From Gemmatimonas sp. UBA7669 (GTDB lineage Bacteria > Gemmatimonadota > Gemmatimonadetes > Gemmatimonadales > Gemmatimonadaceae): a stretch of DNA of 59,370 nt. This document shows positions 40,961 through 51,600 of this stretch, piece by piece. The stretch's first letter is position 1, and every line of letters starts with the position of its first letter. The DNA lies in contig NZ_DLHL01000051.1 in NCBI RefSeq assembly GCF_002483225.1, positions 273,071-332,440 on the forward strand, written 5' to 3'. The notes beneath the pieces were generated by a model. That model did not search any database and was not told the DNA's origin. It worked only from the letters and a program-made list of their open reading frames with translations. Made by a program: the position numbers and the translations under genes.

Positions 40961-41132
40961 ACAGCAATTCCGTGGTGGGAGTCGACTGATCGGAACGAAC
41001 CCGCAATATAGACAGAGGACCGGCGGGAATGGTCGGCCCTTGTAGATTCTGGAGCCGCGCATTGCGCCGTGGCGCGCCGTGTCATGGCTGTAGCTCGCGT
41101 TATGTCCCTCCCTTCCCCTCGCTCTCGCCCCG

Positions 41133-42443
41133 ATGTCGCTGACATCCCCCCGAACGGCTGCTCCCATCGATGGCTGCCACCGCGCGCCTCGGTATCGTCT
41201 GCCGCTGCTGCTCACCGCGCTTGCCGTGACCGTTGGCACGGCCACCGGCTCTACGGCCTCCGCGCAGGGAGCGGGCCAGCCCACTCCAGTGACCGAGACT
41301 CCACTCGCCAAACCCAACGCCAGCATCGAGGGCCTCGAGGCCATTCGTGGGCTCCGCGAACTGGGCACCGGCCAACTGCTGGTGGTGAACGGCGCGCAGC
41401 TCGAAGTGGTGGATCTCGCCACCCGAAAGCGGACTGAGCGCGAACTCAAGACCACCGGTCCCGCCCCACGCGTGCTGCAGGGACTCTGGCGCTGGGTAGA
41501 CGACTCGCTGGTCACCATCGACCCGCTGTCCGGTCGCTTCTTCATTGTGGACGGCAGCGGCAACGTGGCGCGCGAGCAGCGGGTCCGTCTTCCCAGTGGA
41601 CCCATGCGCGGCCAGGGTGGCCCCGGCGGACCAGGTGGCCCACAGGGTGGCCCACAGGGTGGCCCACAGGGTGGCGGCATTACGGGCATTCGCGCCCTCG
41701 TCAGCCCCGAACTGGCGCTTGGCACTGGCCAACCCCCGCGCTCGCCGCTCACCGGTGCCGCGGCCGCCACGCAGGCCCCGCCGCGCGTCCCCATCCCCAT
41801 CGTGCGCATCCGCCTGGCCTCGGCCAGCTTCGATACCGCCGCGCAACTCATGCCCGCCCAGGCGCCCAAGCCGCCGGTCATGGGCAGTGGCGGCAACTAC
41901 AAGGTCTACGCCAACACCGCCGCGCTGCAGCCCGTCGATACCTGGGCCCCACTCTCCGACGGCACGGTCATGATTCTGCGTGCGGCCACGTACCGCGTGG
42001 ATCTCATCGGCGTGGACGGCACCCGGGTGTCGCTGGGGCCCGTGCCCTTCACCTCCGTTCCCGTAACCGACGACGATCGCAAGCGCGTCATGGACGACAA
42101 CAAGCGCAACGTGGAGGAAGCGCTGCGCAACAATCCGCGCCGCACGAGCATCTCCACCATTGCCGTCGAAGAGCCCTCCACCTGGCCCAACACACACCCG
42201 CCGTTTCGCGGCGACCTGGCGCCGGTCGTGGACCCCATCGACCGCGTGTGGGTCGTGACCCGCTGCGAGAAGGAGGCCAAGGCCCGCTGTTATGATGTCA
42301 TTGATCGGGACGGCCAGCGCCAGGGTCGCGTGCGCCTTCCCGATCGCACGATCGTCGTGGGCTTCGGTGCGGTCTCACTCTACACCCTCGACGTGCAGAA
42401 GCCCGACAAGCCGGTGCTCCAGCGTCACCCTCTTCCGTTCTGA
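41133..42443 (+). CDS. Secreted beta-propeller-like protein
   Basis: This is a 436-aa protein with a signal peptide (RLPLLLTALAVTVGTATGSTASAQ). The mature part has repeating strand patterns typical of beta-propellers (GQLLVVNGAQLEVVDLATRKRTE, SLVTIDPLSGRFFIVDGSGNVA, GTVMILRAATYRVDLIGVDG, VWVVTRCEKEAKARCYDVIDRDG). A Gly/Pro/Gln tandem repeat at residues 167-182 is coded by a 12-nt repeat (41634-41681). NHL- or YVTN-type propellers are possible. No catalytic residues are evident. Confidence 0.65.
   Translation: MSLTSPRTAAPIDGCHRAPRYRLPLLLTALAVTVGTATGSTASAQGAGQPTPVTETPLAKPNASIEGLEAIRGLRELGTGQLLVVNGAQLEVVDLATRKRTERELKTTGPAPRVLQGLWRWVDDSLVTIDPLSGRFFIVDGSGNVAREQRVRLPSGPMRGQGGPGGPGGPQGGPQGGPQGGGITGIRALVSPELALGTGQPPRSPLTGAAAATQAPPRVPIPIVRIRLASASFDTAAQLMPAQAPKPPVMGSGGNYKVYANTAALQPVDTWAPLSDGTVMILRAATYRVDLIGVDGTRVSLGPVPFTSVPVTDDDRKRVMDDNKRNVEEALRNNPRRTSISTIAVEEPSTWPNTHPPFRGDLAPVVDPIDRVWVVTRCEKEAKARCYDVIDRDGQRQGRVRLPDRTIVVGFGAVSLYTLDVQKPDKPVLQRHPLPF
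41634..41681 (+). repeat. 12-nt tandem repeat in a coding region
   Basis: The unit ggtggcccacag occurs three to four times in a row and encodes GGPQ repeats. Such slippage-prone runs can change protein length without frameshift. Confidence 0.75.
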
Positions 42444-42447
42444 CGTC

Positions 42448-43530
42448 ATGTCCCTGTACCGCATGCGCGCGCTGACCTTTACCGAGCACGGTGGCCCGGA
42501 GCAGTTGGTCGTGCGCGATGACATCGCCATGCCCACCATCGACGCGGCCGACAGCGTGCGTGTCCGCCTCGTCGCGGCCGCGCTCAACCGGCTCGACCTC
42601 TGGGTGCTGGGCGGTATTCCCGGTTCCAAGGTCAAACCCGGCTGGCCGCTGGGTTCCGACGGCGCGGGCATCGTGGAGGCGGTGGGCAGCGGGGTGACAC
42701 GCGTCAAACCCGGCGACCGTGTCATCATCAATCCGGGCGTGGCGGACCGCAGTTGCCAGTGTGAGTACTGCCGCGACGGCGATCAGCCCCTCTGTCTGAG
42801 CTACGGCATTCTGGGCGAGCATCTGCCCGGCACGCTGGCCGAGTACGTGGTGGTGCCCGAGGCCAATCTGCGCACCTTCCCTGACTGGTTGCCCTGGGAG
42901 ACGGCAGCGGCCTTCCCGCTGGCCACGCTCACGGCCTGGCGCATGGTGGTCACGCGCGCCAAGGTGCGCGCCGGTGATCAGGTGCTCATCTGGGGCATTG
43001 GCGGTGGCGTGGCGCTGGCAGCGCTGCAGATCTGCAAGCATCTGGGCGCCACCGTGTGGGTCACCTCGTCCAGTCCCGAGAAGCTCGACAAGGCGCAGTT
43101 GCTCGGGGCCGACCACCTGCTCGATCATCGGCAGCCCGATGTGGGCAAGACCATTCGCGCCCGCACCGACAAGCGCGGCGTGGACGTGGTCATCGACTCC
43201 GTGGGTGAGGCCACCTGGGCGCAGTCGCTCACCGCGCTGGGCCGGCGTGGCCGCCTCGTGACCTGCGGGGGCACCAGCGGCCCCTTCGTGCAGGTGGACG
43301 TGCGTCGCATGTTCTGGAACCAGTGGACACTCATGGGCTCCACCATGGGCAACGACGCCGAATTCGGCACGATCAGCGATTTTTTCGATCACGGCTCGCT
43401 GCAGCCGCCGGTGGACTCGGTGTGGAGCCTCGACGAGGCGCAGGCGGCTTATGCGCGCCTCGCCTCGGGCCAGCAGTTCGGCAAGGTGGTCATTCGGCTG
43501 CGTGGGCAGGCCGGCGAGTTGGCGGGATGA
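42448..43530 (+). CDS. Zinc-binding alcohol dehydrogenase family protein, MDR superfamily
   Basis: This is a 360-aa medium-chain dehydrogenase/reductase. The Rossmann part has VLIWGIGGGVALAALQICKHLGA, then DVVIDSVGEATWAQSL. The structural zinc lobe is present (CQCEYCRDGDQPLC). The catalytic zinc site is degenerate: the usual Cys is Asn in AALNRLDLWVLGG, and the HE of GHE is SD in PLGSDGAG. It thus groups with NADPH quinone or enone reductases that keep only the structural zinc. The start is ATG 42448, just after the propeller stop. ATG 42463 is an alternative. Confidence 0.9.
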   Translation: MSLYRMRALTFTEHGGPEQLVVRDDIAMPTIDAADSVRVRLVAAALNRLDLWVLGGIPGSKVKPGWPLGSDGAGIVEAVGSGVTRVKPGDRVIINPGVADRSCQCEYCRDGDQPLCLSYGILGEHLPGTLAEYVVVPEANLRTFPDWLPWETAAAFPLATLTAWRMVVTRAKVRAGDQVLIWGIGGGVALAALQICKHLGATVWVTSSSPEKLDKAQLLGADHLLDHRQPDVGKTIRARTDKRGVDVVIDSVGEATWAQSLTALGRRGRLVTCGGTSGPFVQVDVRRMFWNQWTLMGSTMGNDAEFGTISDFFDHGSLQPPVDSVWSLDEAQAAYARLASGQQFGKVVIRLRGQAGELAG

Positions 43531-43543
43531 GCGAGTGTACGGC

Positions 43544-43768
43544 ATGAGCGAGTCGGCGCGCTACACCGCAGACGAAGAGCGTGCGCTCCGGGCGGCGGTT
43601 CAGCAGGGGGAACGCCCCGACTGCCCGCGCTGCGGCGTGCCCATGACCCAGCGGCCCATTGGCGGCGGGTCCTTTGGCCTGGGCTATCATCGCCAGCGCG
43701 AGTGGCTCCTGTGCCCCCAGTGCCGGCGCAGCGCGATCTTTGACGTGCGGCGCGGCACCCGGCTGTAG
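43544..43768 (+). CDS. 74-aa zinc-ribbon protein
   Basis: MSESARYTADEERALRAAVQQGERPDCPRCGVPMTQRPIGGG is followed by LCPQCRRSAIFD. Two CxxC pairs 33 residues apart form one zinc ribbon with an N-terminal helix. It starts 14 nt after the dehydrogenase gene and is probably co-transcribed. The family is unknown. Confidence 0.7.
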   Translation: MSESARYTADEERALRAAVQQGERPDCPRCGVPMTQRPIGGGSFGLGYHRQREWLLCPQCRRSAIFDVRRGTRL

Positions 43769-43855
43769 CCAGGGCGGAGCCGGAACCCCCTCTGTCCTCG
43801 TGACACAGGGCACTAAGTTTCCGGGACGTATCAATCCTCCATTCGTCAGGATCCC

Positions 43856-45700
43856 TTGTTTCAGCCGTCCGCCCCTGTCGGCGACTCGTCGTCGCTGTGG
43901 TTTGCCGATTCGCTGCGCATCGCACTCGCGGCCGCGCAGGACGTTTCGGGTGAATCGTCCGTCGCCAGCACGTTCACCGAACGCCTCGCACAAAGCTTCT
44001 CGCTGCTCGGCGAGTTTGTGCCGGCGCTCTTTGGTGCGCTCGTCATCCTCTTCGCCGGCTATTTGCTCGCCAAGGTGGTGGAGAAGGGCACCACGCGCCT
44101 GCTGCGCCGTGTGAAGTTCAATCAGTTGCTCGAGCGTGGTGGTGTGGTGCAGGCCGTGGAGCGTTCCGGCTCGCACCTCAATCCCGCCAAGGTACTGGCC
44201 AATCTGCTGTTCTGGGTCGTGATGTTCGCGGTGCTCATGATTGCCGCGAGCGCCATCGGTCTCGACTCGCTGGCCAATGTGTTCACGGAACTCGTGAGCT
44301 ACATCCCGAGTGTCATCGCGGCCATCGTCATCATCATCCTCGGCATTGTGCTGGGTGGATTTGTCGGTGGACTCATCATGGCCTCGGCTGGCGGCCTGTA
44401 CGGCGGCCCGTGGCTCGCGCGCATCGGGCGTGGTGGTGTGATTGTGCTCGCGGTGTTCATGGCGCTGCAGGAGTTGGGCATTGCCACGGACATCGTGACC
44501 ACGGCCTTTGCCATTCTCTTCGGCGCTGTCGCGCTGGCCCTGTCGCTCTCCTTTGGCCTTGGCAATCGCGAACTGGCCGGACAGGTGACGCGCGAGTGGT
44601 ACGAGCGCTATCAGGCGGAGCGTCGGGCCATCGATGCCGAAGCCGCGGCAGAAGAAGCGCAGGAACTGGCCGAACAGACGTCGGAAGAGGCCGAAGAGGC
44701 GGCAGAAGTTGCGGCGCAGTCGGCCAAGGCCGCCGCAAAGGCCGTAGCCAAGGCTGCTGCCGAGCAGTCGCGCACTGACGCGCAGGGCTCCGCCGCGCAG
44801 GGTACGGTGGCGTTGCTCGTGGTGTGTGGCCTGCTGCATTGGCCGTCGGCGCTCACGGCGCAGGCGGCGCCAGCCAAGAGCAGTCCGGCGGCGCAGAGCG
44901 ATTCCGCGCGCGAGGCCCGCATTGAGCGTTCGCGCCTCGACGCGGAGACGGAGGCCGTGTACGGCCAGCTCAACGGGCTCCGTCGCAGCCTGCTTACGCG
45001 GGCGGACTGGGCGGAATTGGGCGACCGCTGCAACCCGGGGGCGCTGCGCGTGTTTTCGCGCGACACCACGCCGGAGCAGCGCGATTCCGTGCAGGCGATG
45101 GTGGAGCGCATGGAGTCCATCATCGTGAACCGCGGCGTTGGCGCGCGTCTCGACACGCCCGAAGCCCGTCGCCTGCTCCGCGTCATCGTGGGGTGGGAGG
45201 CCGGCGTCGACCGTCCCTTCTGGGACGAGCTCGAGCCGGCGGGGCGCGGTGCGGCCCGGCCGAAGCTGCGTGAGGCCGTGGCGACCGGCATGACGGGCGA
45301 CGTGCCCGACCCGCAGGGACCGGGCTGTCTGCCGTCCCCGCTGGCGTCGGACACGGTGACCTTCGTGGTGCCAGGGTTCAGCGGTATGGACTTCCCCAAG
45401 GCCCCCAAGCCGCGCGTGAAGGCCTATTTCGGCCCGGAGGCCCAGCGCCACGCCCGGGACGAGTTCTATGCCGCCGTGGGTCGCACCAAGCCCGAGGCCG
45501 AGCTTGCCTACATGCTGGTGGCGCCGGTCGTCATCTGGCGGGACTACGCCCTGGTGGCGGTCCGCCGACCGGTGGAGCCGGGGGGCGTCATTCTCGACGC
45601 ACCGGGCCGCGGCGGGGCGGTGTACCTCATGCGCCGGAACGGGACGGGAGCCGCCGCCGAATGGCGACTCGTCACCATTGTCCGTACCTGGGGCGCCTGA
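43856..45700 (+). CDS. Mechanosensitive-channel-like membrane protein fused to an exported-type domain
   Basis: The start is TTG with aggat upstream; no ATG or GTG precedes it in frame. Residues 1-245 hold four to five membrane helices (LGEFVPALFGALVILFAGYLLAKVVEKG, ILGIVLGGFVGGLIMASAGG, AFAILFGAVALALSLSFGLGNREL). These resemble the conserved TM-helix repeats of CmpX/MscS-like proteins, but there is no MscS beta domain. An A/E-rich coiled coil (250-315) follows. Then VALLVVCGLLHWPSALTAQA looks like a second signal or membrane segment, followed by a soluble domain of about 270 residues (LTRADWAELGDRCNPG, FVVPGFSGMDFPKAP). It is either a real fusion or two genes merged in frame; GTG 44807 would start the second. 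Confidence 0.7.
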   Translation: MFQPSAPVGDSSSLWFADSLRIALAAAQDVSGESSVASTFTERLAQSFSLLGEFVPALFGALVILFAGYLLAKVVEKGTTRLLRRVKFNQLLERGGVVQAVERSGSHLNPAKVLANLLFWVVMFAVLMIAASAIGLDSLANVFTELVSYIPSVIAAIVIIILGIVLGGFVGGLIMASAGGLYGGPWLARIGRGGVIVLAVFMALQELGIATDIVTTAFAILFGAVALALSLSFGLGNRELAGQVTREWYERYQAERRAIDAEAAAEEAQELAEQTSEEAEEAAEVAAQSAKAAAKAVAKAAAEQSRTDAQGSAAQGTVALLVVCGLLHWPSALTAQAAPAKSSPAAQSDSAREARIERSRLDAETEAVYGQLNGLRRSLLTRADWAELGDRCNPGALRVFSRDTTPEQRDSVQAMVERMESIIVNRGVGARLDTPEARRLLRVIVGWEAGVDRPFWDELEPAGRGAARPKLREAVATGMTGDVPDPQGPGCLPSPLASDTVTFVVPGFSGMDFPKAPKPRVKAYFGPEAQRHARDEFYAAVGRTKPEAELAYMLVAPVVIWRDYALVAVRRPVEPGGVILDAPGRGGAVYLMRRNGTGAAAEWRLVTIVRTWGA

Positions 45701-45849
45701 AACGGGCCAGCTCGGCAGTTAAATTTCAAGGCTACACCCCGATGGCCGCAGGGACCCGCCGGAAGACCGGCGCCACCCCCTGCCATCGGGTCCGCCAATG
45801 ATTTCGTCCACGGCCACGCCGTCGGCTGCACCTCTCTTCCCGCCGTCCC

Positions 45850-48384
45850 ATGACCGCACCGAACGCCCGCGAACGCATCCTGCCCCGCCTCATCGACGAG
45901 GAGGTCAAGGAATCGTTCATCAACTACTCCATGAGCGTCATCGTGTCGCGCGCGCTGCCGGACGTGCGCGATGGCCTCAAGCCCGTGCATCGCCGCGTGC
46001 TGTATGCGATGAACGAGCTCGGACTGTTGCCCGGGCGTGCGTACAAGAAATCGGCCACCGTGGTCGGCGACGTGCTCGGCAAGTATCACCCGCACGGCGA
46101 CAGCAGTGTGTACGACGCGCTCGTGCGCATGGTGCAGGACTTCTCGCTGCGCTATCCGCTGGTGGACGGCCAGGGCAACTTCGGTTCCATGGACGGTGAC
46201 GGCGCGGCCGCGTATCGCTACACCGAGGCGCGTCTGACGCGCATGGCCGTGGAGATGCTCAACGACATCGATCAGAACACGGTCGATTTCGCGCCCAACT
46301 TCGACGACCGGCTCGAAGAGCCGCGCGTGCTGCCGAGTGGCTTCCCCAACCTGCTGGTGAACGGCTCGTCCGGCATCGCGGTGGGCATGGCCACCAACAT
46401 TCCGCCGCACAACCTCAAGGAAGTCATCAGCGCGGTGGTTGCGCTCATCGACAACCCCGAGCTCGACGGACCTTCCCTGCGCAAGCTCGTGAAGGGGCCT
46501 GACTTCCCCACGGGCGGTTACATCTACGGCCGTGCCGGCATTGCCGACTACCAGGACACGGGCCGCGGTCGCATCGTCATGCGCGCGCGTGCGGTCATCG
46601 AGGAGCGCGAGTCGAGCGGCAAGTCGCAGATCGTCGTCACCGAAGTGCCGTACCAGGTCAACAAGGCCAAGCTGGTGGCGGACATCGCCGAACTGGTGCG
46701 CGAGCAGAAGCTCACGGGCATCAGCGCGCTGCGCGACGAGTCCGACCGCGATGGCATCCGTGTGGTGGTGGAGCTCAAGCGCGACGCCATTCCGCGCGTG
46801 GTGCTCAACCAGCTGTACAAGCACACCGCCATGCAGAGCACCTTCGGTGTGATCATGCTGGCGCTGGTGCCCGATCCGAACACGCGGCAGCTCGTGCCCA
46901 AGGTGCTCACGCTCAAGCAGTGCCTGGAGCACTACATCGCGCACCGGCATGAAGTCATCGTGCGCCGCACGCAGTTCCAGCTCGACAAGGCGCTGGAGCG
47001 CGAGCACATCCTCGAGGGCCTCAAGATTGCCGTCGACAATATCGACGAGGTCATCAAGCTCATTCGTGCGGCCGAGGACACGCCCACGGCCAGTGCGCAG
47101 CTGCAGTCGCGCTTCGGACTGTCGGAGCGGCAGGCCGAGGCCATTCTCAACATGCGCCTGGCCAAGCTCACGGGCCTCGAGCGCGACAAGCTGGAAGAGG
47201 AACTGCGCGAGGTGCGCGCGGAAATCATCGAGCTGCGCGCCATCCTCGAGTCCAAGCCGCGCCGCATGGAAATCCTCAAGGGCGAGCTGCTCAAGCTGTC
47301 GGACACCTACGGCGACGAGCGCCGCACGGAGATCGTCAGCGACGAGGGCGAGTTCTCCATCGAGGATCTCATCGCCGAAGAGGAGATGGTCGTCACCATC
47401 TCCCACAAGGGCTACATCAAGCGTACGGCCGTGTCGCTGTACAAGCGGCAGGGACGCGGCGGGCGCGGCAAGAGCGGCGCGGATCTGCGCGAAGACGATT
47501 TCATCGAACGGCTGTACGTGGCCAGCACGCACACCTACCTGCTCATCTTCACCGATGACGGGCGCTGCTTCTGGCTCAAGGTGCACGAACTGCCGCAGTT
47601 GGGCCGGGCCACGCGTGGCAAGCCCATCGTGAACCTCATCAACGTCTCGCCGGACACGCGCATTCGCACCATCGTGCCGGTGCGGGAGTTCAGCGACACC
47701 GAGTTCCTGCTCTTCAGCACGCGCAACGGCACGGTCAAGAAGACGGCGCTGTCGCAGTACTCGAATCCGCGCAGCAACGGCATCAAGGCCATCAAGATCG
47801 AGGACGGCGATGCCCTGATGGACGTGCAGGTGACCAGCGGCAACAACGACGTGGTGCTGGCCACCAAGCATGGCTTGTCGGTGCGCTTCCACGAAAGCGA
47901 TGTGCGCGAGATGGGCCGCGACACCACGGGCGTCAAGGGCATCGAACTGCGCCCGGCTGACGAGGTGGTGGGCATGGTCGTCATCAAGCGCGAGGCCACG
48001 CTGCTCGTGGTCACCGAGCGTGGACTCGGCAAGTGCAGCGAGGTGAGCGAATACCGCGTGCAGAAGCGCGGCGGCAAGGGCATCCTCACGCTCAACCGCA
48101 CGCCCAAGACCGGTGACGTGGTGGCGCTCATGGAAGTCGTGCCCGAGGACGAGCTCATGCTCATGACCCGTCAGGGCATCGCCATCCGCAGCAAGGTGAG
48201 CGAGATTCGCGTCACCGGCCGCGCGGCGCAGGGGGTGCGACTGGTGGCGCTCGATGAGAACGACGTGGTCTCAGCCGTGGCCCGGGTCATTCCCGACGAC
48301 AAGGATGACGGCGAGGGTGGGGCCGAAGACGCCAGCGGTGGGGACACCGCGGCGGAGAGCGGCGCGGAGAACGGCGGCGAGTAA
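45850..48384 (+). CDS. gyrA: DNA gyrase subunit A
   Basis: This is the 844-aa DNA-cutting subunit of gyrase. Catalytic Tyr 124 lies in AAYRYTEARLTRM. The quinolone-resistance region reads KYHPHGDSSVYDALVRM with Ser 85 and Asp 89 at the positions of E. coli Ser83 and Asp87, so it is the drug-sensitive form by these residues. The C-terminal wheel has the GyrA box as YKRQGRGGRGKSG near 535-547. The acidic last 30 residues (DDKDDGEGGAEDASGGD) are typical. gyrB is not beside it. Confidence 0.97.
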   Translation: MTAPNARERILPRLIDEEVKESFINYSMSVIVSRALPDVRDGLKPVHRRVLYAMNELGLLPGRAYKKSATVVGDVLGKYHPHGDSSVYDALVRMVQDFSLRYPLVDGQGNFGSMDGDGAAAYRYTEARLTRMAVEMLNDIDQNTVDFAPNFDDRLEEPRVLPSGFPNLLVNGSSGIAVGMATNIPPHNLKEVISAVVALIDNPELDGPSLRKLVKGPDFPTGGYIYGRAGIADYQDTGRGRIVMRARAVIEERESSGKSQIVVTEVPYQVNKAKLVADIAELVREQKLTGISALRDESDRDGIRVVVELKRDAIPRVVLNQLYKHTAMQSTFGVIMLALVPDPNTRQLVPKVLTLKQCLEHYIAHRHEVIVRRTQFQLDKALEREHILEGLKIAVDNIDEVIKLIRAAEDTPTASAQLQSRFGLSERQAEAILNMRLAKLTGLERDKLEEELREVRAEIIELRAILESKPRRMEILKGELLKLSDTYGDERRTEIVSDEGEFSIEDLIAEEEMVVTISHKGYIKRTAVSLYKRQGRGGRGKSGADLREDDFIERLYVASTHTYLLIFTDDGRCFWLKVHELPQLGRATRGKPIVNLINVSPDTRIRTIVPVREFSDTEFLLFSTRNGTVKKTALSQYSNPRSNGIKAIKIEDGDALMDVQVTSGNNDVVLATKHGLSVRFHESDVREMGRDTTGVKGIELRPADEVVGMVVIKREATLLVVTERGLGKCSEVSEYRVQKRGGKGILTLNRTPKTGDVVALMEVVPEDELMLMTRQGIAIRSKVSEIRVTGRAAQGVRLVALDENDVVSAVARVIPDDKDDGEGGAEDASGGDTAAESGAENGGE

Positions 48385-48469
48385 TCGTCGCCCAGAGCAC
48401 CACAGGTCGTAGCAGGAAGGCAGTGGGGGTGGGCATTCCGTCCGCCCCTCGGGCTCTGGCGGAGAGGGG

Positions 48470-49945
<1,476 letters not shown>

Positions 49946-49957
49946 CCAGCGCTGTGG

Positions 49958-50446
49958 TCAGCGCAGCTGCTGATGCTCCACCTTGGTGCAGCGATCCTGT
50001 ACCACCAGAATGCCGGCCCGTGCCAGCGCCTCGGCGGCGTCCTCATTGGCGATGCCGAGCTGCATCCACACCGCGCGCGGGCGCGCGGCGATGATCTCGT
50101 CCACATGCTGCGCCACGTCGGGTGAGCGACGGAACAGCACCACGAGATCGATGGGCCCCTCGATGGTGTGGAGTTCGCGATGCACCGGCTCGCCGAGGAT
50201 CTCGGTGATGTCGGGGAAGTACACCGGCACCGGGATGATCTCGTAGCCGTGGGCCTGCAGGTACTGCGGCACGTAATACGCCGGTCCACCGGCGATTTCC
50301 GGCTTGATGCCGATGACGGCCACGCGTCGCGCCTGCTTCAGCACCGAGGCAATGGCCTCCGGCTCCTCGACAAGACGCTCCCGCCACGACGTGTCACCAC
50401 CTGTTAGCTTCTCATCCACTCCCAGTATCTCCACACGTGCCTCCAC
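49958..50446 (-). CDS. CoA-binding protein (YccU type)
   Basis: This is a 162-aa single Rossmann-like CoA-binding domain. VAVIGIKPEIAGGPAYYVPQYLQAHGYEIIPVPVYFPDITEILGEPVHREL, then IDLVVLFRRSPDVAQHVDEI, AVWMQLGIANEDAAEALARAGILVVQDRCTKVEHQQL align with the YccU family. It probably senses acyl-CoA. Start GTG at 50446 or 50419. The longer start lies only 16 bp from the divergent start codon of the next gene, so a promoter would have to lie inside one of the two genes. Confidence 0.85.
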   Translation of the reverse strand: MEARVEILGVDEKLTGGDTSWRERLVEEPEAIASVLKQARRVAVIGIKPEIAGGPAYYVPQYLQAHGYEIIPVPVYFPDITEILGEPVHRELHTIEGPIDLVVLFRRSPDVAQHVDEIIAARPRAVWMQLGIANEDAAEALARAGILVVQDRCTKVEHQQLR

Positions 50447-50462
50447 TCATCGGAGTCAGCTG

Positions 50463-51599
50463 ATGCGTTTGCTCGTCCTCGGCGCGGGACTGCAAGGTAC
50501 CGCGTGCGCGTTCGATCTGCTCAATGTGTCCACCGTGACACAGGTGCTGCTGGCCGACGTGCGCGTCGGTCCCTTGCCCCCGTTTCTTGCAGCACATGCC
50601 GGACCGCGCCTCGAACAACTGGCGCTCGACGTGCGCAGCGACGATGCCGTGCGCGCCGTGTTCGCGCGCTGCGACGCCGTCCTCAGTGCCATCCCGTACT
50701 ACTACAACGCCAATCTCGCGCGGCTTGCCGTGGAGATGGGCGTGCACTTCACCGATCTCGGTGGCAACACCGAAATCGTGCAGCAACAGAAGCAGCTCGA
50801 TGCCGCGGCCCGCGCCAAGGGGGTAAGTGTGATCCCCGACACAGGGCTCGCGCCGGGCATGGTCAACGTCATCGCCCAGCATGGCATCGATCAGTTCGAC
50901 ACGGTGAACCGGGTCAAACTGTTCGTGGGCGGACTGCCGCAGGAACCCGAGCCGCCCCTGGGCTACCAGATCGCGTACTCCATCGAGGGCATGGTGGATT
51001 ATTACACGACGCCGTCGCTGGTCGTGCGGGACGGCCGCCCCGCCCAGGTGCGCGCCTTGTCAGAGCGTGAGACCGTGCACTTTGGCGGTGACATTGGCGA
51101 TCTCGAAGCCTTCCACACCGCCGGTGGGCTCAGCACCATGGTGTACCGGTATGCAGGGCAGATTCCCACCATGGAGTACAAGACGCTGCGCTACCCCGGG
51201 CACGCGCACATCATGGAAGCCATTCGCGACCTCGGTCTGCTGGACACGACGGCCGTGGACGTGAAGGGGCAGCAGGTCGTGCCGCGCGATGTGTTCGTGA
51301 AGGTGGCCGGCGATCACCTGCGCAAGGGCAAGCCGGACCTGGTTGCGCTGCGCGTGGAAGTGACGGGCACGAAGGACGGCACACACGCCACGCGCGCCTG
51401 GCAGGTCATCGACCGCTACGACGCCGCGCATGGCATTTCCGCCATGATGCGCACGACCGGTTACACGCTGTCCATCACGGGGCAATTGCAGGCCGGCGGT
51501 GACATTGCACCGGGCGTGCATACGCCGGATGAGTGTGTGCCGGCGGAGCGGTATTTCAGGATGCTGGGGGAGAGAGGGATTGGGGTGAGGGAGGTGTGA
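50463..51599 (+). CDS. Saccharopine dehydrogenase family protein
   Basis: This is a 378-aa protein with the Rossmann start MRLLVLGAGLQGTACAFDLLN, then SAIPYYYNANLARLAVEMGVHFTDLGGNTEIVQQQ and DTGLAPGMVNVIAQHGIDQFD, as in saccharopine or carboxynorspermidine dehydrogenases. The C-terminal domain (PTMEYKTLRYPGHAHIMEAIRDLGLL) is typical. A lysine-metabolism or polyamine role is possible. It may share regulation with the divergent CoA-binding gene. Confidence 0.9.
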   Translation: MRLLVLGAGLQGTACAFDLLNVSTVTQVLLADVRVGPLPPFLAAHAGPRLEQLALDVRSDDAVRAVFARCDAVLSAIPYYYNANLARLAVEMGVHFTDLGGNTEIVQQQKQLDAAARAKGVSVIPDTGLAPGMVNVIAQHGIDQFDTVNRVKLFVGGLPQEPEPPLGYQIAYSIEGMVDYYTTPSLVVRDGRPAQVRALSERETVHFGGDIGDLEAFHTAGGLSTMVYRYAGQIPTMEYKTLRYPGHAHIMEAIRDLGLLDTTAVDVKGQQVVPRDVFVKVAGDHLRKGKPDLVALRVEVTGTKDGTHATRAWQVIDRYDAAHGISAMMRTTGYTLSITGQLQAGGDIAPGVHTPDECVPAERYFRMLGERGIGVREV

Positions 51600-51600
51600 G

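Noticed and set aside
45544..47892. 782-codon minus-strand frame over gyrA
   Set aside because: Antisense shadow of gyrA, typical of GC-rich genes.
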